Shown piece after piece: positions 1 to 7,573 of a stretch of 64,000 nt of DNA (its first letter is position 1; every line of letters begins with the position of its first letter). The stretch is from NCBI RefSeq assembly GCF_004014875.1, contig NZ_CP034929.1, forward strand, positions 1,860,001-1,924,000, given 5' to 3'. The translations under genes were made by a program, and so were the position numbers. Under the pieces are notes generated by a model. It saw only the letters and a list, made by a program, of their open reading frames with translations, was not told the DNA's origin and made no database searches. This DNA is from Nocardioides yefusunii (GTDB lineage Bacteria; Actinomycetota; Actinomycetes; Propionibacteriales; Nocardioidaceae).

Positions 1-267
1 ACCCGAGAGCAGCACGTGATCAGGGGCGCGGCCGCGCTGGCGGGCTGCTTCGAGGACGAGCCCGAGCTGGTCGCGAACGCGGTGCTGCCCCACGACCTCG
101 TCCAGGCTCTTGGGGCGCAGTGCGGCGTCGACGACGCGGTCGTCACCGTCAGCGTCGGCCTGGGTGAGGGCGCGCAGGTGCTCCTCCTCCATCGCCGACA
201 GCTCGACGGGGCCCTCGTCGAAGTCGTCGGAGAAGTCGTCGCCGTCGAAGCGGCGGTCGAAGGCCAT
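1..267 (-). CDS. ruvB: Holliday junction branch-migration ATPase RuvB (N-terminal part)
   Basis: This is the hexameric AAA+ motor that drives branch migration of Holliday junctions with RuvA. Only the first 89 codons lie in the window; the gene runs off the left edge. After an acidic leader of about 45 residues, the sequence enters the family hallmark: [13 protein letters not shown], then [18 protein letters not shown], which leads directly into the Walker A loop outside the window. The ATG shares one base with the ruvA stop (TGATG), so translation is probably coupled. It is the last gene of ruvC-ruvA-ruvB. Confidence 0.95.
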   Translation of the reverse strand, partial: MAFDRRFDGDDFSDDFDEGPVELSAMEEEHLRALTQADADGDDRVVDAALRPKSLDEVVGQHRVRDQLGLVLEAARQRGRAPDHVLLSG

Positions 268-866
268 CAGCCGCGGCTCAGGTGCTGGAGCGCCGCACGC
301 AGTGCCACGCCGACGTCGGGGTTGTCGCCCAGGGTCGCAGCAACGCCGTCGGCGGCCTTCTCGGCGTCCTTGGCCGAGTAGCCCAGCCCGACGAGACCCT
401 CGACGACCTGCTCGCGCCAGGTCACGACGGTGACCGTCGGGCCGCCGGAGGTGACGGTGCCGTGCGGGTGGCCGATCCGGTCCTTGAGTTCGATCACGAT
501 CTTGGCTGCGCCCTTGGCGCCGATGCCGGGGACCTTGGTGAGCGCCTTGGCGTCGTCGGCGTGGATGGCCTGGCGCAGCGCGTCCGGGCTCATCACCGCG
601 AGCACGGCCTGGGCCAGCTTGGGGCCGACGCCGGAGGCGGTCTGCAGGACCTGGAAGCAGCTCTTCTCGTCGGCGTCACGGAAGCCGAAGAGGGTCATGG
701 AGTCCTCACGGACCACGAAGCTGGTCGCCAGCAGCGCCTCCTCACCGACCCGCAGACCGGCCAGGGTGTCGGGGGTGCAGAGGACCTCGTAGCCGAGGCC
801 GCCCACCTCCAGCACGGCGGAGGAGAGGGTGACGGAGTGGACGGTGCCACGCACGTGGGCGATCAC
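267..866 (-). CDS. ruvA: Holliday junction DNA helicase subunit RuvA
   Basis: RuvA binds four-way junctions and loads RuvB. The 199 residues match the usual family length. An N-terminal OB fold begins MIAHVRGTV with [13 protein letters not shown], and the helix-hairpin-helix region carries [11 protein letters not shown] and [15 protein letters not shown]-terminal three-helix domain (about 150-199) contacts RuvB. The start is GTG, preceded by a GAGGAG ribosome site. It lies 53 bases after ruvC and overlaps ruvB by one base, giving a ruvCAB operon. Confidence 0.97.
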   Translation of the reverse strand: MIAHVRGTVHSVTLSSAVLEVGGLGYEVLCTPDTLAGLRVGEEALLATSFVVREDSMTLFGFRDADEKSCFQVLQTASGVGPKLAQAVLAVMSPDALRQAIHADDAKALTKVPGIGAKGAAKIVIELKDRIGHPHGTVTSGGPTVTVVTWREQVVEGLVGLGYSAKDAEKAADGVAATLGDNPDVGVALRAALQHLSRG

Positions 867-919
867 GGGATGAGCTCCTCAGGAGGGGGGCAGCAGGGTG
901 GACAGGGGACGGAACGTGT

Positions 920-1513
920 TCAGGGGCGCTTGCGCGTGGCCGACTTGCCGGCCGCCTTGCTCGCCGCCAGGGCCTCGGCCCAGCGCTGCGCGGCAGCAGT
1001 CGGGGCAGCGGCCCCGCGGGCGGTGTCCACCCGGGTCTGGCCTCCGCCACGCCAGAGGTGCGTGATCGCGATCGCCAGGGCGTCAGCGGCGTCGGCTGGC
1101 TTGGGCGGGGCGTCGAGCCGCAGGATCCTCGTCACCATGCCGGTGACCTGGTCCTTGTCGGCGCGGCCGTTGCCGGACACCGCGGCCTTGACCTCACTGG
1201 GCGTGTGTTGGGCGACCGGGATGCCACGTCGAGCTCCGCAGACCATGGCGATGCCGGCGGCCTGGACGGTGCCCATGATGGTGCTGACGTCCGACCTTGC
1301 GAAGATCCGTTCGATCGCAACCGCGTCGGGGGCGTACTCGTCGAGCCAGGCGTCGATGCCCTTCTCGATCGTCACCAGACGTCGCGGGACGTCGAGGTCG
1401 GAACTGGTCCGGATGACGCCGACGTCGACCAGCGACAGCGGACGTCCGGGGTCTCCCTCGACGACGCCCACACCGCAGCGGGTCAGACCGGGGTCGATGC
1501 CGAGCACTCGCAC
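920..1513 (-). CDS. ruvC: Crossover junction endodeoxyribonuclease RuvC
   Basis: RuvC resolves Holliday junctions with the RuvAB complex. The protein is 197 residues. The RNase H-like acidic catalytic set is visible: D7 in GIDPG, E68 in AIERIF, and D141/D144 in [10 protein letters not shown] chose the GTG at 1513 because the family starts exactly at this residue and GGAAGGA lies just upstream; a longer frame upstream lacks family similarity. The basic tail ([12 protein letters not shown]) is a common actinobacterial extension. A LexA box lies 60 bases upstream, so damage induction is expected. Confidence 0.97.
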   Translation of the reverse strand: MRVLGIDPGLTRCGVGVVEGDPGRPLSLVDVGVIRTSSDLDVPRRLVTIEKGIDAWLDEYAPDAVAIERIFARSDVSTIMGTVQAAGIAMVCGARRGIPVAQHTPSEVKAAVSGNGRADKDQVTGMVTRILRLDAPPKPADAADALAIAITHLWRGGGQTRVDTARGAAAPTAAAQRWAEALAASKAAGKSATRKRP

Positions 1514-1572
1514 GGGACACCGTCCTTCCAGTCGACCGGGTGTGGCGCTTCTACGGCCCACCGGGCCGCGTC

Positions 1573-1586
1573 CGAACACATGTTCG
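1573..1586 (-). promoter_or_regulatory. SOS box (LexA operator) for ruvCAB
   Basis: CGAACACATGTTCG is a perfect 5-4-5 inverted repeat. It fits the Gram-positive/mycobacterial LexA core CGAAC-N4-GTTCG. It lies 60-73 bases upstream of the ruvC GTG, a promoter-overlapping position. ruvCAB is a known SOS target in mycobacteria. Confidence 0.85.
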
Positions 1587-1634
1587 CATGGCAACGGTAG
1601 TCCATTCCAGCCTGCCGCAGCCGCCAACACGCAC

Positions 1635-1673
1635 GAGGGCCCGCAGCGCTCCCACGGAACGCAGCGGGCCCTC
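1635..1673 (-). terminator. Intrinsic terminator after yebC
   Basis: Stem GAGGGCCCGC (1635-1644) pairs with GCGGGCCCTC (1664-1673) around a 19-base loop, 17 bases past the yebC stop. There is no U tract, as is common in actinobacteria. Confidence 0.7.
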
Positions 1674-1689
1674 GGGGCTCGAACTCAGG

Positions 1690-2457
1690 TCACTCGGCGT
1701 CGAGCTCGGCCATGACCTCGTCGGAGACGTCGACGTTGGCGAAGACGTTCTGGACGTCGTCGAGGTCCTCGATCGCGTCGATCAGCTTGAAGACCTTGGC
1801 CGCAGCCTCGGCGTCGACCGGGATCTCCATGCTGGGGACGAACTCGACCTCGGCGGACTCGTAGTCGATACCGGCCTCCTGCAGCGCGGAGCGGACCGCG
1901 ACCACGTCGTTGGGCTCGGAGATGATGGTGAGGTTCTCACCGGCGTCCTTGACCTCGTCGGCACCTGCGTCGAGGGTCGCCTCGAGGACGTCGTCCTCGG
2001 AGACCGACTTGCCGTCCTGGTTCTTGGCCACGACGACCACACCGCGACGCTCGTAGAGACGCGAGACCGAACCGGGGTCGGCCATGGTTCCGCCGTTGCG
2101 GGTGACCGCGGTGCGGGTCTCCATCGCGGCACGGTTCTTGTTGTCAGTGAGGCACTCGACCAGGATGCCGACGCCGCCGGCACCGTAGACCTCGTACATG
2201 ATCGACTCGTAGTTGACGCTGCCGCCGTCGAGACCGCCACCGCGCTTGACCGCGGCGTCGATGTTCTTGTTGGGGACCGACTGCTTCTTCGCCTTCTGGA
2301 TGGCGTCGACGAGGGTCGGGTTGCCGGACGGGTCAGGTCCACCCATCTTCGCCGCGATCTCGATGCCCTTGATGAGCTTGGCGAAGAGCTTGCCGCGCTT
2401 GGCGTCGATCGCGGCCTTCTTGTGCTTCGTGGTTGCCCACTTGGAGTGCCCTGACAT
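1690..2457 (-). CDS. yebC: YebC/PmpR-family DNA-binding regulatory protein
   Basis: This 255-residue member of the conserved YebC/TACO1 family begins with the diagnostic [14 protein letters not shown]. It continues through [15 protein letters not shown] and ends with the acidic [14 protein letters not shown] region. Members act as transcriptional regulators or, as shown more recently, as translation factors at proline stretches; which applies here cannot be told. The ATG at 2457 is set by the family N terminus and an upstream GGAAGAGGG site. It lies 37 bases after pdxT and is probably cotranscribed with it. Confidence 0.95.
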   Translation of the reverse strand: MSGHSKWATTKHKKAAIDAKRGKLFAKLIKGIEIAAKMGGPDPSGNPTLVDAIQKAKKQSVPNKNIDAAVKRGGGLDGGSVNYESIMYEVYGAGGVGILVECLTDNKNRAAMETRTAVTRNGGTMADPGSVSRLYERRGVVVVAKNQDGKSVSEDDVLEATLDAGADEVKDAGENLTIISEPNDVVAVRSALQEAGIDYESAEVEFVPSMEIPVDAEAAAKVFKLIDAIEDLDDVQNVFANVDVSDEVMAELDAE

Positions 2458-2494
2458 GGGTCCCTCTTCCGTCTCGTCCGTTCCGGCGTCACTG

Positions 2495-3109
2495 TCAGGC
2501 AGCGCGCACCAGATCAAGAAACGACCGGTGCAGGCGCAGGTCTCCGCCGACCTCCGGATGGAAGGAGGTGGCCATGAGCACTCCCTGACGAACGGCGACG
2601 ATCCTACCGCCCTCCTCCCCCGCATGCGCAGCGTCGCCCTCGAGGACCGCGAGCACCTCGACCTCGGACCCGACGTCGACCACCCACGGAGCCCTGATGA
2701 AGACCCCCCGGACGGGTGAGTCGAGACCCGCGACCCGCAGATCGGTCTCGAAGGAGTCGGACTGACGACCGAAACCGTTGCGTCGCACGGTCACGTCCAG
2801 CCCGCCGATGCCCTCCTGGCCCTCCTTGGCGTCCACGAGGCGATCAGCCAGGAGCACCATGCCGGCACAGGTTCCGAAGATCGGCAGCCCGGAGGCCACA
2901 GCAACACGCAGCGGGTCGAGAAGTCCGAAGGTGCGCGCGAGGTGCGAGATCGCGGTCGACTCACCACCCGGCAGCACCAGACCGTCGAGACCTTCGAGCT
3001 CGTGCGGACGACGCACACGGCGCACTGCGCACCCCAGGGCCTCGAGTGCGGCGACGTGCTCGCGCACGTCACCCTGGAGGGAGAGGACACCTACCTGAAC
3101 ACTGTTCAC
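2495..3109 (-). CDS. pdxT: Pyridoxal 5'-phosphate synthase glutaminase subunit PdxT
   Basis: PdxT is the class I glutamine amidotransferase that hydrolyses glutamine and channels ammonia to PdxS for direct PLP synthesis. The 204 residues carry the GGES motif (48-51), the nucleophile C81 in GTCAGM, and the H184/E186 pair in SFHPEV. The GTG start at 3109 lies inside a 15-base palindrome also found twice upstream of pdxS. Unusually, pdxT is separated from pdxS by two genes, one of them on the opposite strand. Confidence 0.96.
   Translation of the reverse strand: MNSVQVGVLSLQGDVREHVAALEALGCAVRRVRRPHELEGLDGLVLPGGESTAISHLARTFGLLDPLRVAVASGLPIFGTCAGMVLLADRLVDAKEGQEGIGGLDVTVRRNGFGRQSDSFETDLRVAGLDSPVRGVFIRAPWVVDVGSEVEVLAVLEGDAAHAGEEGGRIVAVRQGVLMATSFHPEVGGDLRLHRSFLDLVRAA
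3095..3109 (-). promoter_or_regulatory. Putative vitamin B6 operator, pdxT copy
   Basis: CTGAACACTGTTCAC is an inverted repeat (TGAACA-c-TGTTCA) covering the pdxT start codon. It is nearly identical to two sites upstream of pdxS. The core spacing (GAAC-N3-GTTC) differs from the SOS box (N4), so it is not simply a LexA site. The regulator is unknown. Confidence 0.55.
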
Positions 3110-3229
3110 GTGGACACGCTAGTCGCCGACGTCAGGGAAGTTCGAGGCTCCCGCTCAACGCTTGGGTGACTCACCTCACAGAACTTTCCCGTGCCTACGG
3201 GAATGCGGGACCCATCGCCGGCGTTAGAA

Positions 3230-3245
3230 GGTTGATTCATCAACC
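3230..3245 (+). promoter_or_regulatory. Perfect palindrome upstream of the FMN reductase gene
   Basis: GGTTGATTCATCAACC is a 7-2-7 perfect inverted repeat ending 30 bases before the GTG of the NAD(P)H-dependent reductase. The TTGAT-N2-ATCAA form resembles MarR-family operators, which often control such quinone/flavin reductases. No MarR gene is nearby, so the regulator assignment is a guess. Confidence 0.5.
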
Positions 3246-3274
3246 ATCTCGTACCCCTCCTGAGGAGCACCACC

Positions 3275-3814
3275 GTGACCGTGAAGATCGGCTACATCAT
3301 CGGATCCCTTTCCTCCACCTCGATGAACCGCGCTGCGTTCGAGGCCGTGAAGAAGAACGCCCCCGCTGGCGTCGAGTTCTCCGAGATCGCCATCTCCGAG
3401 CTCCCGTTCTACTCCCAGGACGCCGAGGTCGAGTTCCCGGCCGTCGCACAGGGCTTCAAGGACGCCATCGAGGCCTCCGACGCTCTCGTCGTCGTCACCC
3501 CGACCTTCAACAACTCCCTCCCGGGTGCCCTGAAGAACGCTCTCGACTGGTCCTCGCGCCCGTGGGGCAACAACTCCTTCGCCGGCAAGCCCGTCGCCGT
3601 CGCCTCGGCCTCCCCCTCCGGCCACGCCGGTGCCCCGGCCGCCAACCACGTCGCCGACGTCCTCGGCTTCGGTGAGGCCAAGGTCCTCGAGACCCAGTTC
3701 AACCTGACCGTCAGCGAGTCCACCTTCACCGCCGAGGGCGACTTCGCCGAGGACGAGACCAAGGCCCGCGCCGCCGAGTTCGTCGCCGCGATCGCCGCCA
3801 ACGCGCAGGTCTGA
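3275..3814 (+). CDS. NAD(P)H-dependent FMN reductase / quinone-type oxidoreductase
   Basis: This 179-residue flavodoxin-fold protein belongs to the NADPH-dependent FMN reductase family. The phosphate-binding loop is IIGSLSSTSMNR near the N terminus, followed by VVVTPTFNNSLPGALKNALDW, the family signature around the flavin ring, and ASASPSGHAG. The usual role is two-electron reduction of quinones, azo compounds or flavins. The GTG at 3275 follows GAGGAG at 9 bases. It is a single-gene unit on the plus strand, wedged between pdxS and pdxT, with its own palindrome upstream and terminator downstream. Confidence 0.85.
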   Translation: MTVKIGYIIGSLSSTSMNRAAFEAVKKNAPAGVEFSEIAISELPFYSQDAEVEFPAVAQGFKDAIEASDALVVVTPTFNNSLPGALKNALDWSSRPWGNNSFAGKPVAVASASPSGHAGAPAANHVADVLGFGEAKVLETQFNLTVSESTFTAEGDFAEDETKARAAEFVAAIAANAQV

Positions 3815-3830
3815 TCGACCCCTGAAACAC

Positions 3831-3865
3831 CACCGAAGGGCCCCGCACAGCGGGGCCCTTCGGTG
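3831..3865 (+). terminator. Strong hairpin terminator
   Basis: The 14-base stem CCGAAGGGCCCCGC (3833-3846) has a three-base loop, extended by flanking pairs to 3831/3865 and followed by ATTTC. It lies between the convergent reductase gene and the gene ending at 3891 and probably serves both. Confidence 0.85.
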
Positions 3866-3890
3866 ATTTCGATGCAGCGTCGAGTCGGAC

Positions 3891-4436
3891 TCAGGGCCGA
3901 CGCTGCCAGGAGCAGGCGACGTCCACCGCTCCCGGCCGCACGACACCCTGCAGGCCATGGCGCTCCAGACAGCCGAGCACGGCGGCCGCCAGCTGGTCAC
4001 CGGGCTGCACCGGGTGGCCGGTGCCGTGCCGGAGGCCCAGTTCGAGTCGACCGCCCAGGACGGCGTCCCAAACGGCCCGTTCGGAGAACCAGATGATGCC
4101 GCGCAACGGCGTGGGCGCCTGCTCGACACGGTTCCTCACCTCGGCGACGTCGTCGACCCCGGCGAGCACCGGAATGTCGTGGCGCTGGCACTCCGACATC
4201 GCAGCGCGGAGCCGGTCGTGGTCGGTCGGCGCCGTCCAGGCCGCAGCTTCGGTGCGGTACTCGCGGCGGGCCGCGAGCAACCACCCCTTGGCCATGATCG
4301 TGGGATCAGTGTCGGGCATGAGCTCGGCCACCATCGCCGCGAAGACCTGCTCCTGCTCGGTCTCGGGCACCAGGCCGGCCCTCACCATGAGGCGGGCAGA
4401 GTCCCGCAGGTCCCGTTCCGCACGACTCTCGCTCAC
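3891..4436 (-). CDS. Conserved hypothetical protein
   Basis: I do not recognise this 181-residue soluble protein. It has no signal peptide or membrane segment. Its N-terminal third is helical and acidic (LVPETEQEQVFAAMVAEL). The centre contains TDHDRLRAAMSECQRHDIPVL, reminiscent of proteins of the type 'DUF with ancient helix plus IIWF strand'. The GTG at 4436 is preferred over an in-frame GTG 27 bases upstream, because GAGGAAGG sits 7 bases before it. It follows pdxS by 120 bases on the same strand and may be cotranscribed. Confidence 0.7.
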   Translation of the reverse strand: MSESRAERDLRDSARLMVRAGLVPETEQEQVFAAMVAELMPDTDPTIMAKGWLLAARREYRTEAAAWTAPTDHDRLRAAMSECQRHDIPVLAGVDDVAEVRNRVEQAPTPLRGIIWFSERAVWDAVLGGRLELGLRHGTGHPVQPGDQLAAAVLGCLERHGLQGVVRPGAVDVACSWQRRP

Positions 4437-4556
4437 ACCGGATCCTTCCTCACTGCACGCCACCTGCTGGACTTCGGTGGTCCGCCTCGATCCTAGGCAG
4501 CCACCGACGTCGGCCCCGCACCCGTGTCCTCGGAGATCACGAGTGCGGGACGTTCG

Positions 4557-5522
4557 TCACCAGCCGCGCTCGGCCAGACGGTGCCCGACCGGGAGCTCTT
4601 CGACATTGATGCCGACCATGGCCTCGCCGAGGCCACGACTGACCTCCGCGATGACGGCCGGGTCGTCATGGAAGGCGGTGGCCTTGACGATCGCGGCGGC
4701 GCGCTCGGCCGGGTTGCCGGACTTGAAGATGCCAGAGCCGACGAAGACACCGTCGGCGCCGAGCTGCATCATCAGGGCCGCGTCAGCAGGCGTCGCCACT
4801 CCACCGGCGCTGAACAGGACGACCGGGAGCTTGCCGGTGCGGGCGATCTCGGCGACGAGGTCATAGGGCGCCTGCAACTCCTTGGCCGCGACGTAGAGCT
4901 CGTCGGGAGCCAGCGCGCCGAGACGGGCGATCTCACCACGGATGGCGCGCATGTGGGTGACGGCGTTGGAGACGTCACCGGTGCCGGCCTCGCCCTTGGA
5001 GCGGATCATCGCGGCACCCTCGGTGATGCGGCGCAGAGCCTCGCCCAGGTTGGTGGCGCCACAGACGAAGGGGACGTCGAAGGCCCACTTGTCGGTGTGG
5101 TGGGCGTAGTCGGCCGGGGTCAGCACCTCGGACTCGTCGATGTAGTCAACGCCGAGGGACTGCAGGACCTGCGCCTCGACGAAGTGACCGATGCGGGACT
5201 TGGCCATCACCGGGATCGTGACAGCGGAGATGATGCCGTCGATCATGTCGGGGTCGCTCATCCGGGAGACGCCGCCCTGGGCACGGATGTCGGCGGGGAC
5301 GCGCTCGAGCGCCATCACGGCGACGGCGCCGGCGTCCTCCGCGATCCGGGCCTGCTCGGGGGTGACGACGTCCATGATGACGCCGCCCTTGAGCATCTCG
5401 GCCATGTCGCGCTTGACGCGGGTGGTGGCGATCTCAGGGCGTGCAGGAGTTCCAGCGGTGGCAGATCCAGCGACGGATCCAGTGACGGGGGGTGCGACGG
5501 CAGGGTCGACGAAAGTGGTCAT
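4557..5522 (-). CDS. pdxS: Pyridoxal 5'-phosphate synthase lyase subunit PdxS
   Basis: PdxS forms the dodecameric TIM-barrel core that condenses ribose 5-phosphate, glyceraldehyde 3-phosphate and PdxT-derived ammonia into PLP. The 321 residues include [22 protein letters not shown]108 in VMAKSRIGH (the ribose-5-phosphate Schiff-base lysine region) and the phosphate loop [16 protein letters not shown]. About 30 extra N-terminal residues precede the core. No good Shine-Dalgarno precedes the ATG. Two copies of a TGAACA-N-TGTTCA palindrome lie 23-60 bases upstream. Confidence 0.97.
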   Translation of the reverse strand: MTTFVDPAVAPPVTGSVAGSATAGTPARPEIATTRVKRDMAEMLKGGVIMDVVTPEQARIAEDAGAVAVMALERVPADIRAQGGVSRMSDPDMIDGIISAVTIPVMAKSRIGHFVEAQVLQSLGVDYIDESEVLTPADYAHHTDKWAFDVPFVCGATNLGEALRRITEGAAMIRSKGEAGTGDVSNAVTHMRAIRGEIARLGALAPDELYVAAKELQAPYDLVAEIARTGKLPVVLFSAGGVATPADAALMMQLGADGVFVGSGIFKSGNPAERAAAIVKATAFHDDPAVIAEVSRGLGEAMVGINVEELPVGHRLAERGW

Positions 5523-5544
5523 GGCGCCAGAGCGTAGCGCCCAC

Positions 5545-5582
5545 CTGAACAGTGTTCAGTACCGGTCCCGAACAGTGTTCAG
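5545..5582 (-). promoter_or_regulatory. Tandem palindromes upstream of pdxS (two operator copies)
   Basis: Copy 1 is CTGAACAGTGTTCAG (5545-5559), a perfect 7-1-7 inverted repeat. Copy 2 is CCGAACAGTGTTCAG (5568-5582), 23 bases away, about two helical turns. A third copy covers the pdxT start. The restriction to pdxS and pdxT suggests a B6-responsive regulator; actinobacterial PdxR (MocR type) is the obvious but unproven candidate. Confidence 0.65.
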
Positions 5583-5602
5583 GATCCAGCCCTCACCACG
5601 CC

Positions 5603-6229
5603 TCAGACAGCGTTGTCGGCGTCGATCACGAGGGCCTGCCTGCGGACCTTGAGGATGCGGAAGACCACGGTGTACGTGCTCGCGAACGCCAGCACCCACA
5701 GCACCACCTTGCAGAGCAGGTCGGTGCCGAAGATGGCACCCACGCCGGTCAGCACCAGGACGGCGACGAGCCGGTCGGCGCGCTCAGCGAGGCCACCCTT
5801 GGCGTCCATGCCCAGCGACTCCGCCTTGGCACGGGCGTAGGAGGTCACCGAGCCCATGACCAGGCAGTACAGCGCGACCCCGAGGTGCACCTTGCTGTCG
5901 CCGGAGTTGGCGAAATAGAGCGCGAGGCCACCGAAGATGGCAGCGTCACCGAAGCGGTCCAGGGTGGAGTCGAAGAAGTTGCCGAAGACCGAGACCCGAC
6001 CCGACTTGCGCGCCATGGCGCCGTCGATCATGTCGGAGAAGACGAAGAGCGTGATGACCAGGACTCCGGTCAGCAGCATGCCTTGGGGGAAGAAGACCAA
6101 GGCCCCGGCGCACACGCCGATGGTGCCCACCAACGTCACGGCGTCGGGACTCACCCCGAGACGGATGAGGAGGTTGACGATCGGCGCCAGCATGACGCCC
6201 TGCCAGAAGTTCTTGAACCGATCGAGCAC
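5603..6229 (-). CDS. pgsA: Phosphatidylinositol phosphate synthase (CDP-alcohol phosphatidyltransferase)
   Basis: This membrane enzyme joins CDP-diacylglycerol and inositol 1-phosphate to give PI-phosphate. The complete motif D66xxD69GxxAR-x8-G83xxxD87xxxD91 is present (SDMIDGAMAR ... GNFFDSTLD), with about six hydrophobic helices in 208 residues. I chose GTG at 6229 (MLDRFKNFWQG) because actinobacterial homologues start here; longer in-frame starts run into the upstream gene. It follows an inositol-monophosphatase-like gene by 11 bases. The acyltransferase and PimA genes that normally follow it in mycobacteria are absent. Confidence 0.92.
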   Translation of the reverse strand: MLDRFKNFWQGVMLAPIVNLLIRLGVSPDAVTLVGTIGVCAGALVFFPQGMLLTGVLVITLFVFSDMIDGAMARKSGRVSVFGNFFDSTLDRFGDAAIFGGLALYFANSGDSKVHLGVALYCLVMGSVTSYARAKAESLGMDAKGGLAERADRLVAVLVLTGVGAIFGTDLLCKVVLWVLAFASTYTVVFRILKVRRQALVIDADNAV

Positions 6230-6240
6230 GATCAGTGAGG

Positions 6241-7035
6241 TTACTCGCCCCGCAGCAGTGTGGCCGCTTCTGCGACCGCCCTCGGCGCGCCGAGCAGGAA
6301 CCACTCCACCCCGTCGGCCTCGATCCGGGCCGACGTCCCACCCACCGAGCGGACCAACGCCTCACCGGGCGCTGAGTCCCAGAGTGGGACGCTGTGCTGG
6401 ACGCTGAGGTCTGCGCGAGCAGCCGCCACGTCGGTGGCGTCGAGCGATCCTGACCCCGTGGATCGCCAGGTCGCGACACCACCCATCAGACGTCGCCAGG
6501 CGGCACCCACAGCCGTCGCGTGGTGCGGCGGGTGCAGATAGGTCAGCAGGCACGAATCAGCCAGTGTCACGTCGACCAACCGCGGTACCGGACGCCCGGA
6601 CTCGGTCAGCGCGACGTCGGAGCCGCCCACCCAGACCTGGGCGTCGGCATCCGCGCCGGAGACGCTCGCCACCGCGCCCAGGACCGGGACACCGTCGACG
6701 ACGAGGGCCGCAGCACTGCACCACCGCTGGGATCCGCGGGTGAAGTTGTACGTCCCGTCGACGGGGTCGAGCACCCAGGTGCGCCCCGAGCAACCGGGCC
6801 GGAACGCGCCCTCCTCCCCCACGACCGCGTCGTCGGGACGTCGGGCGGCCAGCAGAGCCACCATGGCCGCCTCGGCAGCCGTGTCGGCCCGGGTGACGAC
6901 GTCGGTCCGGTTGGACTTGGTCCGGGCCGGATCGAGGCACGCCTGCGCCCACAGGCCGCGGGCGGTGGAGACGCCGACGGCCACCAGCTCGTGCGCCAGT
7001 GCGGCGTCGGAGAGGTGGCCGTCGGTCGGGTCCAT
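6241..7035 (-). CDS. Inositol monophosphatase family protein
   Basis: This is a 264-residue magnesium-dependent sugar-phosphate phosphatase. The metal-binding GEE (73-75), D90/D93 in WVLDPVDGTYNF and WD (219-220) in WDSAPG are all present. Substrates in the family include inositol 1-phosphate, histidinol phosphate and PAP, so the name alone does not settle it. Its place between the HIT gene (2-base gap) and phosphatidylinositol-phosphate synthase favours inositol metabolism, which is an inference from context. This gene is not at this spot in the mycobacterial cluster. Confidence 0.85.
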   Translation of the reverse strand: MDPTDGHLSDAALAHELVAVGVSTARGLWAQACLDPARTKSNRTDVVTRADTAAEAAMVALLAARRPDDAVVGEEGAFRPGCSGRTWVLDPVDGTYNFTRGSQRWCSAAALVVDGVPVLGAVASVSGADADAQVWVGGSDVALTESGRPVPRLVDVTLADSCLLTYLHPPHHATAVGAAWRRLMGGVATWRSTGSGSLDATDVAAARADLSVQHSVPLWDSAPGEALVRSVGGTSARIEADGVEWFLLGAPRAVAEAATLLRGE

Positions 7036-7037
7036 GT

Positions 7038-7565
7038 TCAGTGCCAGGCCTCGGCGAGCAGGTCGCGGGTCTGGGTGAGCAGCTGCGGGATCACCTTGGT
7101 GTTGCCGGTGACGGTGATGAAGTTGGCGTCACCCACCCAGCGCGGCACGACGTGCTGGTGCAGGTGGTCGGCCAGCGAACCGCCCGCCGCCGAACCCAGG
7201 TTGAGACCGACGTTGAGGGCGCGCGGACTGCTCACCTTCTTGATCGTGCGGATCGCAGCCTGGGTCATGCTCATGAGCTCCGCGGACTCCTCGGGTGTGA
7301 GGTCCTCGAGCTCGGAGACGTGGCGGTACGGGATCACCATCAGGTGGCCCGGGTTGTACGGGTGCAGGTTGAGCACCACGTAGCAGTGCTCGCCGCGCGT
7401 GACGACGAGGCCGTCGTCGCCGCCCAGGGACGGGATGGAGCAGAACGGGCAGGTGTGGGTGCCCTCCTCCTTGGCCAGGGCCTCCCCCCGGATGTACGCC
7501 ATCCGGTAGGGAGTCCAGAGCCGCTCCAGACCGTCGCCGTGCGGAGCCTCGTAGTCGTCGCTCAT
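7038..7565 (-). CDS. HIT-family nucleotide-binding protein
   Basis: This 175-residue histidine-triad protein has the active motif H134-L-H136-Q-H138-VV and the conserved NLHPYNPGHLMVIPYRH strand. C40xxC-type residues (CPFCSIP) may bind zinc. Family members hydrolyse dinucleotides or nucleoside phosphoramidates; the mycobacterial counterpart next to thrS is an Ap4A-type phosphorylase/hydrolase. It starts 8 bases after thrS and is probably in one operon with thrS and pgsA. Confidence 0.93.
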   Translation of the reverse strand: MSDDYEAPHGDGLERLWTPYRMAYIRGEALAKEEGTHTCPFCSIPSLGGDDGLVVTRGEHCYVVLNLHPYNPGHLMVIPYRHVSELEDLTPEESAELMSMTQAAIRTIKKVSSPRALNVGLNLGSAAGGSLADHLHQHVVPRWVGDANFITVTGNTKVIPQLLTQTRDLLAEAWH

Positions 7566-7573
7566 CGTCGTGC

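Noticed and set aside
5545..5582. pdxS palindromes as SOS boxes
   Set aside because: The half sites GAAC/GTTC are 3 bases apart, not 4, unlike the true SOS box at 1573.
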